Part shown: in pieces, positions 52,901-64,000 of the stretch
Layout: every line of letters begins with the position of its first letter
Numbering within the stretch: the stretch's first letter is position 1
Assembly (NCBI GenBank): GCA_037013685.1
Contig: CM072886.1
Span: 2,852,001 to 2,916,000, forward strand
DNA from: Acridotheres tristis
Taxonomy: Eukaryota; Chordata; Aves; Passeriformes; Sturnidae
DNA: 64,000 nucleotides
Direction: 5' to 3'
Notes under the pieces: model-generated
Databases searched by the model: none
The model's input: the letters and a program-made list of their open reading frames with translations, nothing else
Told to the model about the DNA's origin: nothing
Made by a program: the position numbers and the translations under genes

Positions 52901-55900
52901 TGGCATCAATGGGAGGCTGTGCTGTCATTCAACAGTGACTGGAAACCAGGTAAGAGACTCACAGGACCCCAAGTGCCCTGAGACATCCCTGCCCAGGCAA
53001 CTCAACTGAGCTCAAAATCTTTTGTTGAGTAAAAAAAGTAATATATTCCCTTCACTTTATCACCTTCTATTTCACAGTCCAAACATGTATTTTCAGCTGT
53101 AGAAGAAACTAATAACAAATCCATTTGTTTTGCTTCGTTGTTCTTAAAAGTGAAATATGTTCATGTAAAAATAAAACTTTAGCAAAAGCTTTTTCTAAGC
53201 CTTTGTCCTTCTTCTGAAAGTGTATTTATAAATAACCTGAATATTCTCTAAGAAAGTGCATAAAACCTTTCATATTCAATCATAGATGTCTTAAACCAGC
53301 ATACTCAAGAGAATTAATTTATAAGGGATGGAGGAAGGAGATACCAGCAGCACTGCAGATGGGTTTTGGACCTTTGAGAAACTGCTTAGGGAAACTGAAA
53401 TTAAAAATTTTGCTTTCAGTGAAATCATTTTGCTTTCAGCCCTTTTGTTTTCAGGACTTTTTCAGTGAAAAATCCCTAGTGGAAACCGATGAAATTTTAA
53501 CAGAAAAATTCTTACACATGATTTCTAGATATAGATTTGTGGATGCAGCTGCTACAGTGCAGTCCTCAATTCTTAGCCCTGGGCCCAGGGGCAAATGGCA
53601 AAAGCCAAGAGGCAGAAGCCAAAATTAATTCTGTTGCAATCAAAACTCTAACCAGCACCCTAAGTGATAAGGAGTTTGTGTTTTCATCTTGATGGACATT
53701 TGGAATTTATATCTGAAGTGTTACGAGTGCAAATTCAGCTGCCTTCTGATTTCTTCTGAAGTTAGATAACAAGTCTCCAGCTAATTAAGTAACTGTTCCC
53801 TGACTCATTACTTTGTTAATATCTATTTAAAACAGCCTTTTATACAACAGTCTTGCTTTTTATGTAAATTCTTGGCTTGGAAGTAAAGAATTTTTTACAA
53901 GCTTCCAATAATACTCATAACAGGAGTTATCAAAAAAGAAAATACACGGTTTCAACAAAAGATGGCAAATTAGAGGGACACAGATGAAAAGATTCAGTCT
54001 CACCAATATGCATATTTTAATATGCAGATAAGTCAAAGCCAAAAGGAACAGCCAGTCTCCTAAAAATGTGTCCTTCCTATGTTTGTCTGCAAAAGCAACT
54101 TCCCATCTTCATCAAACAACATTTGACAAAGATTAGAGAGATAGAGAACTTTCAAAGCCATGTCCACTCCAGCTCTCACTCACATGAACCTTCCCCTGAA
54201 GCCAGGACAAACTGTTCAGCTTTGATTGAGGGCTGAAGGAACATTCTCCAAAAATGTGTCTAGTTTTCAATTACAATCTTTGCAGAAAGCAGCGAGGGCA
54301 TGAACTTTGAGACAACTAAGAGAGTCTAAAAACATTGTAGCTCAAATCCTGCTGTCCCAGAAGAAAGGACAAGACTTTGTTTTGGTCACATCGATTTAAC
54401 CAGCTGAGGATTAGCTGCTGCCTTTGACACCAAGATGCAAAACATATTTTGTACAAAATATAAAATGGAACCATGCTGCTGACAAGGCAAGGACAATCCT
54501 CACTGTGAGGATTCCTTTGGCTGCTTCTCCAAGCACCAGTTGTTGTGTGGAGTAGAATCACTGAGTCATTTAGGCTGGACAAGACCTCCAGGACCATCGA
54601 GCCCAACCTCTGACTGAACATCACCTTGACAACCAGACCAGAGCACTGAGTGCCACATCCAGTGGTTTCTTCAATACTCCCAGGAATGAGGACTCCACCA
54701 CCTCCCTGGGCAGCCCATTCCAACATCTGACCACGCTTCCAGTGAAGAAATTCCTGCTGAAGTCCTGCCTGAACCTCCCTGGTGGAGCTTGAGGCTGTTT
54801 CCTCTGGTCCTGTCCCTTGTTGCCTCACCTCACTGCACCGTCCTGCAGGGGAGGAGAACTCCAGGGAGGTGTAGAGAGCAGTGAAGTCATCCCTGAGCCT
54901 CCTTTTATCCAGGAGAAACACCCCCAGCTCCCTCAGCAGCTCCTCACAGGACTGACTCTCCAGACCCTTCCCCATACACAGAATTATGTCCTCATTTAAC
55001 TGGTCTGAGTTGAACTGAGTGCTTCCTCATCTGCCTGACCAGCCTGGTTGGTGGTAGTAATACTGCATAAAACCTGGGAACAGGACAGGTAAGAACAGGC
55101 ATGAACAGCTCTGGGCTTCTGATTCTTCAGGAACCCCTCAAACTCAGGAGAATGTGTCATACACAAGAGCCTGAAGAGAACAGGGCTGACAGAGACCCCT
55201 TCTTTCCAGTGTCTTCCCTACATCTGTAGGGCCAAATTCCAAAGGCAAATCAGGGATATCTGACTTGTATCCTTTCTACGAAATATTATTTTTGAGAAGA
55301 GCTCAATGGCTGTGTTTTTGTCACTATACAAGTACTGGTTTTCCAGCAGGCTCATTAATCATTTTCAGGCAAAAGGGAAATATGGGGGGGAATGAATGAG
55401 TTGTCCTTTTGTACTGCATGTTTTCAATTCCTATGGAGACTTCCCTAGCCCTCACCCTCTCCCTTACAAAGCCCTCAAGAATGCTCATAAATTTCAGGGA
55501 TACTGTGCTGATCATTGGGAAACATCAGCTTTCCAAAAGCAAGCACCTTCAAAGGGCTCATTCTCCATCTGACATCTGTATGTGTTCACACAATGGTGAA
55601 ATTCAACCTACAGACAAGTATTTATTGCTGGAGAATTATCCCAACAGATCTGCCAGAGTGAGTGGATGGTACCTCACCATTCAGCTTTAATTTGTCCCTT
55701 GAACAAGGCCATCTTTTGCCATGTGTGTTCCAAGAGAAACAAAAGAGAGAATGTGATACCAAAACCAAGCAGGATAACTGGATATGGCCAATGTGATGGC
55801 AGTTTTAGCACTTAACATAATTTCACCTCCTTGTTTGTAGGACTTTGCTATTCCTTTTCTGTAAGGGTGGTATCTGCACCACTTAATTAGTGGCTTGTCA

Positions 55901-58900
55901 TCATTTTCTTCTGTCTTCACTCAGAGTCAGGATTAAAAACAAGGAGATGAATTTCTCTTGTTTGGGATTGGTTGTTTATTAAATCTTATCTAAAGTATAG
56001 AGAGTTCTGCAGCACTTCTGAGTAACAGCTAAAAGTGAGCAAAATGGAGTTGAATCCAGCTAGCTACAAGGTCTTTTAAAGATAATCAGTCCAGTAAAAA
56101 GAGCTAACACCTATATTTTTTATTCTTTTGACCCAATAACCAAACTCCTGTGACCCACAGTGCAGCACTGACTGTCCAACCAGAAACTACTGCCTGAAAC
56201 CATGAAGAAGAAGGAAGAAGACAGAAAGGAAACAACACACAAAATCCTCCATATTGTCCCGTATCTATTACTGTATTATAAAAATCCCAAATTTAAAACC
56301 TTTAACCATGTGAAAGCACACACTTCTATTCCAACTACACACCCATGACTTTAACTCCATCACTCAATTTTGGAAGCCTTCTCCAAGACCTCAGGTCACA
56401 AGCAGTGTTCTCCTGGGGGTCAGTGCAAGAAAGCACAGAAAGCTCAAAACTCCCAGGCTGCTGGGATCCAATACTTTACTAGTTATAATCAATCATTCCT
56501 TGCTTTATGTTTCTTTCTGTGAATACAGCTGCTAGAGATGTTGATTTGAGAAGTAATCACAGTGTGTAGTGGTTCCCTAAAGGGCTGGGCTCGGTCAAAT
56601 TGAGGAATTTCTGGTAGCACCAAATTCAGCAGGATTGACAGGCAAAAGGATAATTGCACAAATCTTTCAGAGTTACAGGCAACAGCCCATTGTTTGTTCT
56701 GTCAGTGTTTTATTCCCCACTTCTGCAATGACCTTTTGTGAATGAATATTGAACAATGTTCCAGGGGTGTTGAGAGTGAAGTGTCAGAGGTGTAAAATCA
56801 GACACGTTTTCAGCAGCCCTCGGGAGAGCAGTGACCCCAGTGACCCAGGTCACCCATCCCACCAGCACCCCTGAAACACCAGGGCAGCCACACCACTGCT
56901 GTATTTGCACATAATTAAGGGACACTGTGAGGGTAAAGTTACTGCCATTGCCAAATACCTGACTTCAATCAGACTGAGAAAAATAAAATTAATGCTAATC
57001 TGACATTTAGAGTATGCACTATGCCAAGTGAGACAGAAATGGAAGAGTTTTTAGCCATAGATTTATAAAATAATAGCAAAAAATACTGCTACCCTGGAGC
57101 CTTAGGTAATTTCTCTGCAGCTTTGGATTTTTATTTTTTTAAAAAGGAAATCTTTCTTATCATAAACTGAGAAGGGAAAAAAAGGGCATGACTGAAGAAG
57201 AATAGAAAGAGATGTGTATTAAATCCTAGGACTCCCAAAGCAAAGAAGAGACTCCTGGAAAGCACTGGCTTCTGATTAAGGTTCCCTTATACTGCCATGG
57301 TGTAAAAGGCAGAAGGTGTGGAAAGAAAGAGGAAAACAAACCTCAGGTCTCAAGATCTTTTCTTTATCCCTGTCCCACCCAGATGCTTTTCTGGAATGTC
57401 CCAAAAAATGAAGACATTTTGAGGGAGATTCAGACCCTCACTCAGATTTCAGCATTTTGCCATTTCCTCACTACACACAAAGTTTATAGCCCACTTAGGG
57501 AGTTACATCACTGCAATGACAAGGACAGGGCAGGCAGAACACTTCTGCATTTATTTCTTGGCCCTCTAATGCAGGTTAACCCTTGGGCTTTGGCTATAAA
57601 ATCAAATAAACAAGAGATGAGTATTGCCAGAAATTTAGACCATCCCATTCACCAGAGATGCAGGGAGTTGGCTGAACTCTTACCTGAAGCATTTTCAGCC
57701 TAAAAAACACCTTAAGTGAGATGGGATAAATGCAGATCCAAATGCAGGTGTTTATAATCTAGAGAGACTCGTGGAAAATATCTGACTTATCATTTTCTGC
57801 TTTACCTGTTTGCAAAGCATGCAGAGCTCTTCTAAACATGTGGGCTTTGTTATCCTTAGTGTCTTGGATTAAAAAATCTGTGATTCTATTTCATTTGGAA
57901 GAATGTTGACAGGGAAGCAATGCCAATACCCCAGCAACAGTGACTGGCCTCTGGGAAAATAACTGGCCATAACTCAGAGAACAATAGGACTTCATTAAAG
58001 AAAATTTCAGTTCCAGGCTAGAAAGGGAGATGTAAAAACAAGGAATGAAGAACAGACTTTCTCAAAGGCCAATGCTTTGTCAGCTGTGTTTTAGTCAAAT
58101 TTGAATGCACTCCATGTTTCTGCTCACAGTGATGCTCACTAAAGTCTTACAGAAGTAGCAGCTTCCTTTGCTGCACCTACAGGGCACAACATTTACCCCT
58201 ATTCCTGAAACAGAAATGGAAATTTGAAGCCACAATCAGTTTGCATTCTGCACTTGTGTGTTTTTGTGGTTGGTTTCCAAAACGAGGTGGTTAAAATCAT
58301 CTTTCTAAACTTTCCCCTCCACAACCCCACCAATGGCCTGGCTTGAATCCAGCCCATCTGATGGGGTAAAGAGATTGTTTAGGGGCCACATTTCCCTGGG
58401 AAAAAAGGTTACAGGAGGGACACTCCACAGGGCAAAAACACAGGTGAGGTGCCAGGAGACAGAGCATGTGTGCTGAATTTCATTGTTCACGTGGGCCTTG
58501 CATGGCACAGAGGGGTTTCTTCAAAAGGACCAAAGATAATATTTCCCATCTGTGGAATTTTAATGAATAAATTCTGTTTGTTTCTGTTGCTTTGCTCTGT
58601 CTTTCTGAGAAGAAATAGGGAAAATGTCCATAGCTTCTTTGTCAATGCCCTCTCCATTATCAGAGAAGCAAAAACTAAAAAGCACCAGGTCCCTTGAAGG
58701 GCTGGCAGCTCAGGCAAGGGCTGGGACAGTCAGGAATCAGAGCAGGGTGAATTTGGGAGGTCAGACAACAGGAGATTTAACTGACAGGACCACTTAAAGC
58801 AGGAGAGAATTGGTGAAAACAAAGACAAATCAGAGAGAAGGCTCAAAAGAGAACAAATAACTTTGAATGTTTCCATTTCTTCACATACAACAGCACATAC

Positions 58901-61900
58901 CTAAAGCAGTTTCAAAAAAACATTTCAGAAGGATGGTGAGACTCACCAGCCAGCACCACAGTGCCTTTAGAATGAGAGATTCAGACCTCTACTCATCCCA
59001 GTTCAGCCAGGAGCTACTGGGTGACTTACTGGGATAAGCACTTTGATTTTTTTTACCTATTACCCCTCTGTGTAAAGTGGAAATGACACTTACAACTCTT
59101 GCCAAGCACAGATCTGCTAATAGGAAATGGCATGTAAATGCTATATATTATTGTTATTATTATCATCATTATTCATGTTAATTAGCACTGTGGTGTTTGT
59201 TAATTGGTTATTAATATTATTAAAGAATTAGCAAGTTATGAATGATAATAATCTGTTAAAATTTATTACCTGAGAATGCAAATTATTTTTCCCTTTATTT
59301 AATGACCTGGCATAAACAGGAGAAGCCTCTGTTTCCATCTCTTCCTACTTTTACCATCTCAAGACATTTTGAAAGAAAGAATTTCATCATTCCAAGTCTT
59401 TTCACCTGCAGTTTTAATGTGGCATTTAGGCCAAAGGCTCTGACCCAAACACAGGGATTTTCTCACCCAGGAGTGCTAAAATTGGTCCAGCCCACTCCTG
59501 TGCCTCATCCTTTTCTCCAAGGTCTTGTCCCTGCTCAGAAACCACTCAGCTTCCCTGAGACTGAACTGCTCAATCCTGCAGCTCAGCAGACAGAGGAAAC
59601 CCCCAGCAATTTCACGTGGAAATGTTTCTACTGCTTGACATACTCTAAATAAATACCAGGAAACCTAAAATCTCAATTTGGGCTTCTAAGTTAAATGTGT
59701 AAGATCACATGGAATTGATATTGCTTAAACACAGGATTAGCACAAAGAAAAGAAACCCAAAGATGTGTAACTTGCCTACTGAAAAGTAGCAGAATTGGAC
59801 TTTTAGCTTTTTTCCCCCATTAAAATCTAGAATCTCACTGTGAAACTAAACGTTTGCACATGAAACAGATGGAATGGATCCATCTGTCACTGGGAAACAA
59901 TTTGCAGCAAGTAATTACACTACAAAAACTCCAGGGAGTTTGGTGATATGTCAGGGCTGAGAGTGATGATTGAACATTAACAATGCCAGACAAATGACCC
60001 GGGGCACACGTTTTTCTCATCAGCAAAGATAACACAGGATCCACTGGAGGGGATGAATGGATGGGGAAAAGAGGGATTGATTCTCCAAGAAATCACTGGG
60101 AGAAAAGGGATGGATCATTTTCTTTGGATTTGCCACTGTTGGAGTTTGAGGATTAATTCACGTGCCCTCCCAATATCTGCAACCCAGAAGCCATGCCAAG
60201 GGAATTGTGGATTTCACACAAATGCTCCACAAATTGGAAAAAGAAAAGGGTAGAGAAATCTTCCTGCATGTGGATTTACTGCATCTAGCCTGGAATCTTG
60301 AATATCCTGTCCTAAATGTGTTGGTAAGTTGGAACAAGTCTAGAGCAGGGAAATAAAAACAAGCTTTGGACAGGATGTGCTGATAAAAAAGGGAGGCACT
60401 GTTACATCAGCTGCAAATGCCCAGCGGATGGGGATGAATTGTTCAGGGGACAGGTTGGATTATGAGTGAAATTATAATTAAAGGAAACTAAGTAAATGAA
60501 GAGTCTGATTTATTAATAGTATTTCCAAACACAGGCTGTGTAATAGATAGTAAATCTCCGAATTCACAAGGACCTGTAAATCTTTATTTGCATTTATTCA
60601 TGTTTTGGAGTAGAGATGGATGAGAAAAATTGTAAGATCACAGTTATATGCACTAAAATCAATGAAGAAATGGCCATCTGAACAAAAAGGCAGGAACTTC
60701 TTGGATACAGATTTCTAAAAGAAACCCTGCTATATAACAGGACACAAAAATATCCTGAGTTATCCCCTGAGACACTGGCTGGATGTGACCTAAAGGGAGT
60801 TTTCTGACTCCAGTGTCTATGATTCACCATATAGCACGTTCAGGATTTTCTTACTGCTGGAAACAAAAAATAAACCCAACCAAAAATGACAGTCCTTTTC
60901 CATGGCTGGGCTCAGTTACCAGCCTCAGAGCCACACTGTAACTGGATGCTGAGAGGAATAAAAGAGTCACTTTGAAAGACAAATTCTATTCTCAGTTCCA
61001 CCTCTGCAAACTGCCACTGACATTTCTTTTTCCTGAACCGCTCTGAATTTTATAATAGGAAGCAGAATCTGGCCCCTCAAGCTGAAGCCACAGTGGAGAC
61101 TCCCCAGTTTTGGGCCAAAATCGACCAAAATCTGACTTTTGTCCCAGACCTAAGCAGACATTGCCTCTGAACTGAAATGCAGGGAACACCCAGATGTTCT
61201 TAATAAAAACCAGGACAATTTGCAGCAGATGCCCAACTAGTGTAGACTCCTAAAAGAAAAAAAAAAAAAAAAAATGGAAACTATGTCTACTGGAGTTTCT
61301 GTAACTGATTAAGTCACTGGCTTGTAAAAACAGATCCCTGCTCATGAGTCCAGCTCCCATGCAAGAGCCCAGCAGTAGGAACAGATCCCCTCTGCCATAT
61401 AATTTGCAGAATAAGTGGAAAATGGTCTGAATCTCTGGGTAACTTATTTTATTTTTAGGGGGCAGGGGGGGTAAGAAATAGCTCTTACCTGCCCTGACCT
61501 CATTTACCATTTTGCTACTCCCGAGTCATTTTCCTCACTGGAGAATGGAAAAACTGCTGGAGTGGTGCATAACCATTTTTGAGGGTTTAAATGTCACATT
61601 GTTTATAGAAAAGAAAAAGAAGCGTGAACTAGACACAGAAGCTTATTTATTTTTAGTCCACTCTGTTCTGAACTAATCTGATTTGGGTATGATGTCTTGG
61701 CTGAATTCAAGCCTTTTGCAATCCTGTGAATAATGTAAACGATTGTGTTAATTAAAAATAACAAAAGTTGTCATTTGCCAGTAGCAGGAGAACGTAGCTA
61801 ACTTCAGCCACATGGAAAGGAATTAAATCAAACCTTGTTTTCAGTAACACATTTATATCAGATCAGTACAAACAAATCCTTTGGCAATCACTTTCAAACT

Positions 61901-62555
61901 TTTACAGAGGTGCTGCTGCTGCTGCAAATACAGGTGGGACTGCTACAAGTATCTAACAAAAGTAAGAGAATTTTAAATAATATTCCTGCATCAAACACAA
62001 GATTGGCTGTTTAGGACAGAACATGTCTTTAGGAAAGGTGTCCATCCTGCCATCCTCCATCTCCTGTTGACAGAGAACTAGTGAAATCCTTACACAGGTT
62101 TTTCCTGAGGTAAATCAATCCCTGTCACTCCTTTGAAAGTTTTAATCTTTTAATTTTCATTATGAGTACAATTAAAACATGACTATCAAAAGCAATTAAA
62201 GGGAACAATCCCATTGCATTAGCAGCTATTTTAACTGTCTGTAATTTTATTTACTGGTAATAGAACCACCACTACAGCACAGAAAAGATAAACTGAACCA
62301 AGCCAGTAATTTCTTTGCTGCTTTATTCACTCCAAGCTGATTTTAAAAGTAATTGTTTTCTTTATAGTCAAACCAGGAGAATGGAAAGCATACCTGACAG
62401 ACATCATAGTGCTCAAACAGGGACAGCAAACCAATATCACTGCGACTCGTGATGCCTTTCAAAATGGTGATATTGCCATTCCCAGAGTCCAGCTCTATCA
62501 CATTGTTGAAAACATTGGACACAGCTTTGCCAGTCAAAAGCAAGTTCACCAATTC
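43874..62555 (-). CDS. MINDY4: MINDY4, 3' part of the gene (last four coding exons)
   Basis: The four exons listed separately splice into 465 coding bases: 154 residues plus a TGA stop. MINDY family enzymes are cysteine proteases that trim K48-linked polyubiquitin chains; MINDY4 is the FAM188B member. What I see is the C-terminal end of the catalytic domain, with the SESHF motif containing the presumed catalytic His (codon 52531-52529), the [11 protein letters not shown] stretch and the tail ending WNGTEPIL. The catalytic Cys and the long N-terminal half lie on exons beyond 64000. All seen splice sites are GT/AG and phases agree (0, 1, 2 for the three introns). The name rests on recalled similarity to vertebrate MINDY4. 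The paralogue MINDY4B, described as inactive, is the main alternative; retention of the His favours MINDY4 only weakly. No frameshift or stop interrupts the exons, so the gene looks intact. Confidence 0.82.
45319..45418 (+). repeat. Paired flank repeat, copy 1
   Basis: About 100 bp starting GTACTGGTGG that matches 49691-49796 with only scattered differences (about 14 over roughly 152 bases when the adjoining CR1 end is included, counted by eye). It is not CR1 sequence that I recognise. Confidence 0.85.
45419..45475 (-). mobile_element. Very short CR1 3' end in the last MINDY4 intron
   Basis: Reverse of a CR1 terminus: TTTTAGAATAATAAAAGTTG, AACCTCTAGGATCATCAAG. Only about 57 bp remain. It is notable because the sequence immediately to its left is shared with another copy 4.4 kb away (see the paired repeat). 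Confidence 0.78.
46803..46850. repeat. AT-rich tract with imperfect inverted symmetry
   Basis: GATAATAA and TTATTATT type words face each other around a short centre. Probably low complexity. Confidence 0.6.
48712..48784 (-). CDS. MINDY4: MINDY4 coding exon, second from the end
   Basis: Exon of 73 bases with acceptor TCTCTGCAG (ending 48785) and a strong donor GTAAGTG from 48711. The first two bases complete the Asp codon begun in the previous exon. The exon then reads [18 protein letters not shown] and HCIRT, and its last two bases begin a Lys codon. This is the variable linker followed by the conserved PPLE-CIRTK block near the C-terminus. An open frame runs on upstream of the acceptor but is intronic. 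Confidence 0.88.
49691..49796 (+). repeat. Paired flank repeat, copy 2
   Basis: Counterpart of 45319-45418, again lying exactly against the 3' end of a CR1 in the same orientation. To the left of both copies the sequences differ completely. Confidence 0.85.
49797..50095 (-). mobile_element. CR1 fragment in a MINDY4 intron
   Basis: TTTTAGAATAATAAAAGTTG, AACCTCTAAGATCATCAAG, GGTGACTCTACCACTTCCC, TTCTGTGAAGAAATGTTTC in reverse CR1 order, about 300 bp, 5'-truncated near 50095. Same subfamily as 45419-45475. Confidence 0.92.
52065..52110. repeat. AT-dinucleotide-rich tract
   Basis: Alternating ATATAT runs and an 8-T block that could fold back on itself. It lies about 300 bp past the donor of the catalytic-His exon. 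Confidence 0.85.
52408..52588 (-). CDS. MINDY4: MINDY4 coding exon with the presumed catalytic histidine, third from the end
   Basis: Exon of 181 bases: 60 codons plus the first base of an Asp codon. The acceptor is a T-rich tract ending CTCTAG at 52594-52589 and the donor is GTATGAG from 52407. It starts [13 protein letters not shown] and continues [22 protein letters not shown] and EEIRLTV. The His of SESHF matches the second catalytic residue of the MINDY fold (by homology to the histidine that pairs with the catalytic Cys in MINDY1). The preceding exon ends VCQ and this one begins VGC, the junction expected for the family, so no exon is missing between them. Confidence 0.9.
54554..54977 (-). 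mobile_element. CR1 fragment (about 420 bp) in a MINDY4 intron
   Basis: GAATCACTGAGTCATTTAGG, CAAGACCTCCAGGACCATC, GAGGACTCCACCACCTCCC, GAAGAAATTCCTGCTGAAG, and TCCCTCAGCAGCTCCTCAC mark the CR1 order. Its sense strand has a long open frame (54975-54316, 219 codons), the longest in the window, which is repeat-derived and not a host gene. Confidence 0.93.
55912..56470 (-). mobile_element. ERVL-like solo LTR (endogenous retrovirus)
   Basis: About 560 bp in minus orientation. Reading the minus strand from 56470, there is a TG start, a long AT-rich U3, a TATA-like ATAAAAAATATA at 56123-56112, and then an AATAAA at 55980-55975 about 130 bp downstream. A TG at the start and CA at the end on the minus strand fit LTR termini. 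The wording of the sequence matches what I remember of songbird ERVL LTRs. I could not confirm a target-site duplication, so the ends are approximate. No internal gag or pol remains beside it, hence solo LTR. It lies in a MINDY4 intron in the same orientation as the gene. Confidence 0.6.
59145..59228. repeat. ATT/ATC-rich tract
   Basis: Imperfect TTATTA and ATCATC units within a MINDY4 intron. Confidence 0.75.
61257..61274. repeat. Run of 18 A
   Basis: Homopolymer in an intron. No retroposon body recognised next to it. Confidence 0.9.
62394..62555 (-). CDS. MINDY4: MINDY4 coding exon, fourth from the end
   Basis: Exon of 162 bases (54 codons) starting GAA TTG GTG after a CAG acceptor at 62558-62556 and ending in CAG before the donor GTATGC. 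It reads [12 protein letters not shown], then a segment with [14 protein letters not shown] and finally LFEHYDVCQ. In the family this is the core of the catalytic domain just before the catalytic-His segment. The start is phase 0, so the unseen upstream exon should end on a complete codon. No upstream exon could be found between here and 64000. Confidence 0.88.
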
Positions 62556-62779
62556 CTGTTTGGGACATGTTTAAAATAAAGGAAAACAAAAAAAATAAAA
62601 AGAAAAAACAAACAGTAGTTAATCAGCACAAGACTGATTCAGAATTGATAAAATTACTCATGTACATGATCCCTAATTTATGTAGTGGCTTTAGGTTTGT
62701 GGTTAGGATTAAAATTGCTTATAAAAAGATTCCAGGTATTTTGGTCAAAGTCTCCCGAAATAAAATGGGGAAATTATAA

Positions 62780-63078
62780 AATCACAGAATATCCTGTGCT
62801 GGAAGGGACCCACAGGGATCATCCAGCTCAGCTCCTGGCCCTGCACAGACACCCCAACAATCCCACCCTGAGCATCCCTGAGAACATTGTCTAAATTCCC
62901 TTGGAGCTCTGGCAGCCTTGGGGCTGTGCCCATTCCCTGGGGAGCCTGGGCAGTGCCCAGCACCCTCTGGGGAAGAACCTTTTCCAGCTGTGGGTTGGAC
63001 TTTTTGTCCAAAGGGATGCTGTGAGAGAAGGTATTGAAAGATTTGCTGAAGTCCAAATATTAGAGGAGTTTTCAATTT
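62780..63078 (-). mobile_element. CR1 fragment upstream of the 62555 exon
   Basis: ATCACAGAATATCCTGTGC, GGAAGGGACCCACAGGGATC, GCTGTGCCCATTCCCTGG, GGAAGAACCTTTTCCAGC in reverse CR1 order; about 225 bp away from the MINDY4 splice acceptor. Confidence 0.93.
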
Positions 63079-63148
63079 TCATCCTTCTGGAGGCAAACTG
63101 CTCATAATTCATTTACTCTCACATCCAACTCTCAAACATCTCCTAAAA

Positions 63149-63182
63149 GTGTTTTTTTGTTGTTTTGGTTTTTTTTTTTTTA
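63149..63182. repeat. T-rich tract
   Basis: T runs broken by G; low complexity. Confidence 0.8.
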
Positions 63183-64000
63183 ATGAAAACATTTTGGTGT
63201 CCTTTCTTCTCCACAATGAAAAGCACAGCATGAAGGATATACACTCCAAGCCTGTATAGTACTACATGACATTTCTGTACGTGCTTAGTGATGTATTTTG
63301 TATGTTGGACAAGATTTGTCAAATTATGATTATTTCTCACTGATTATTTCTGGCTGAAGTCTTCTTCAGTAAGAAATTTACCCATATGGACCCAGGTCAA
63401 TAAGATACTGATATTTCCTAGGGATGATTGCTGATTATTTCCTCTCCAGCTGAAGTAGGGGTGTGTCAGAGGCTAAATACATGTGAGAGGATGGGGTGGC
63501 ATTTGCACATGTGAGTGTTCCTGAAGTTCAAGAACAGAGATATGGGATATTTTTCTCAGCTAACATCCCAGCTGGGGTGCATGAAAGCAGAGCTAAGAGC
63601 AGACTGTGCTGCAGCAGTGAACCAGCTCACTGTTAATAAATAACATATGGCTAGAAACAGGAGGGGAAATAACAAAGAGAAAGCTTCCAGAAAAAATACT
63701 GCAAACTACCATGCCCAAAGACATGAATAACTCTGGTATGGCCAGGTTGGAACTGGTTTTAAAAATACTGCATACAATTACAGCTCTGTGTTTCTCCTGA
63801 AGGATTCCCCAGAGTTTATAGGCTTTTACTGATATTTTTAGCACTTCTTATTCACCATCACTGACGTTCTGCCACCTTCTTGAGGAACCATTGGGTGGTC
63901 ACAGTACAAAAGTCCTCTAGCAACAAGAGAAGAACATGAAGCTTGTCTTTGGCAGCCAGAAGGGCAATAGACAGGATCCTGGAATTACTGAGGAGCTGTA

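Larger units (their letters stand above)
52589..62393 (-). other. MINDY4 intron (9,805 bp)
   Basis: The largest complete intron here, from donor GTATGC to acceptor CTCTAG. It hosts a CR1 fragment (54554-54977), an ERVL-like LTR (55912-56470), an ATT-rich tract (59145-59228) and an 18-A run (61257-61274). I see no alternative exon. Confidence 0.8.
62556..64000 (-). other. Start of the next upstream MINDY4 intron (partial)
   Basis: Sequence beyond the acceptor of the 62555 exon. I looked on the minus strand for the expected preceding catalytic-domain exon and did not find it, so the intron continues past the window. It contains one CR1 fragment (62780-63078) and a T-rich tract (63149-63182). 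Confidence 0.6.

Noticed and set aside
54316..54975. 219-codon minus frame, the longest in the window
   Set aside because: More than half of it lies on the CR1 sense strand at 54554-54977; no host protein family is recognised.
55687..55920. 77-codon minus frame just downstream of the 56 kb LTR as leftover retroviral coding sequence
   Set aside because: No retroviral motif or primer-binding site is recognisable, and its start overlaps the LTR edge by chance.
43874..62555. Assignment of the gene to MINDY4B instead of MINDY4
   Set aside because: The C-terminal wording fits my memory of MINDY4 better and the catalytic His is kept. A direct alignment to both paralogues would decide, so this is not fully excluded.
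1..64000. CRISPR arrays, bacterial operons, tRNA or rRNA genes
   Set aside because: None seen; the spliced gene and CR1/LTR repeats show a vertebrate nuclear sequence.

Overview
The window looks like a piece of a bird nuclear chromosome, probably from a songbird (passerine). The base composition is AT-leaning, there are no dense bacterial-type genes, and the most recognisable repeats are CR1 LINE fragments, the dominant avian retroelement. I count about 19 CR1 pieces. Two regions read as long terminal repeats (LTRs) of endogenous retroviruses; the one near 56 kb resembles LTRs I associate with songbird ERVL elements. Species cannot be fixed from the sequence alone.

The only protein-coding gene I can support lies on the minus strand in the right third. 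Its four last coding exons are at 62555-62394, 52588-52408, 48784-48712 and 43922-43874. They join in frame through GT/AG splice sites into a 154-residue C-terminus that I recognise as MINDY4 (FAM188B), a lysine-48-linkage deubiquitinase of the MINDY family. The exons hold the presumed catalytic histidine and the conserved C-terminal tail. The 5' part of the gene lies beyond the right edge. The 3' UTR probably ends near 42750, after an AATAAA on the minus strand.

Layout: 1 to about 42.7 kb is intergenic DNA downstream of MINDY4, with no exon I recognise. It holds CR1 fragments (densest at 27-38 kb), a probable solo LTR near 33 kb, an 18-copy AAAAT array at 4.9 kb and a 21-copy GAT array at 38.1 kb. 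From 42.7 to 62.6 kb is the MINDY4 3' end with three introns of about 4.8, 3.6 and 9.8 kb; these carry CR1 pieces and an ERVL-like LTR, all in the gene's own orientation. From 62.6 kb to the end is the next upstream intron, with another CR1.

I found no new multi-gene system. The best leads are: two CR1 3' ends in neighbouring MINDY4 introns that share about 100 bp of the same flanking sequence; a sense-oriented LTR with its own promoter- and polyA-like signals inside MINDY4; a probable LTR near 33 kb; and a strong minus-strand bias of the CR1 pieces. Most open frames in the window are shadows of repeats or chance.
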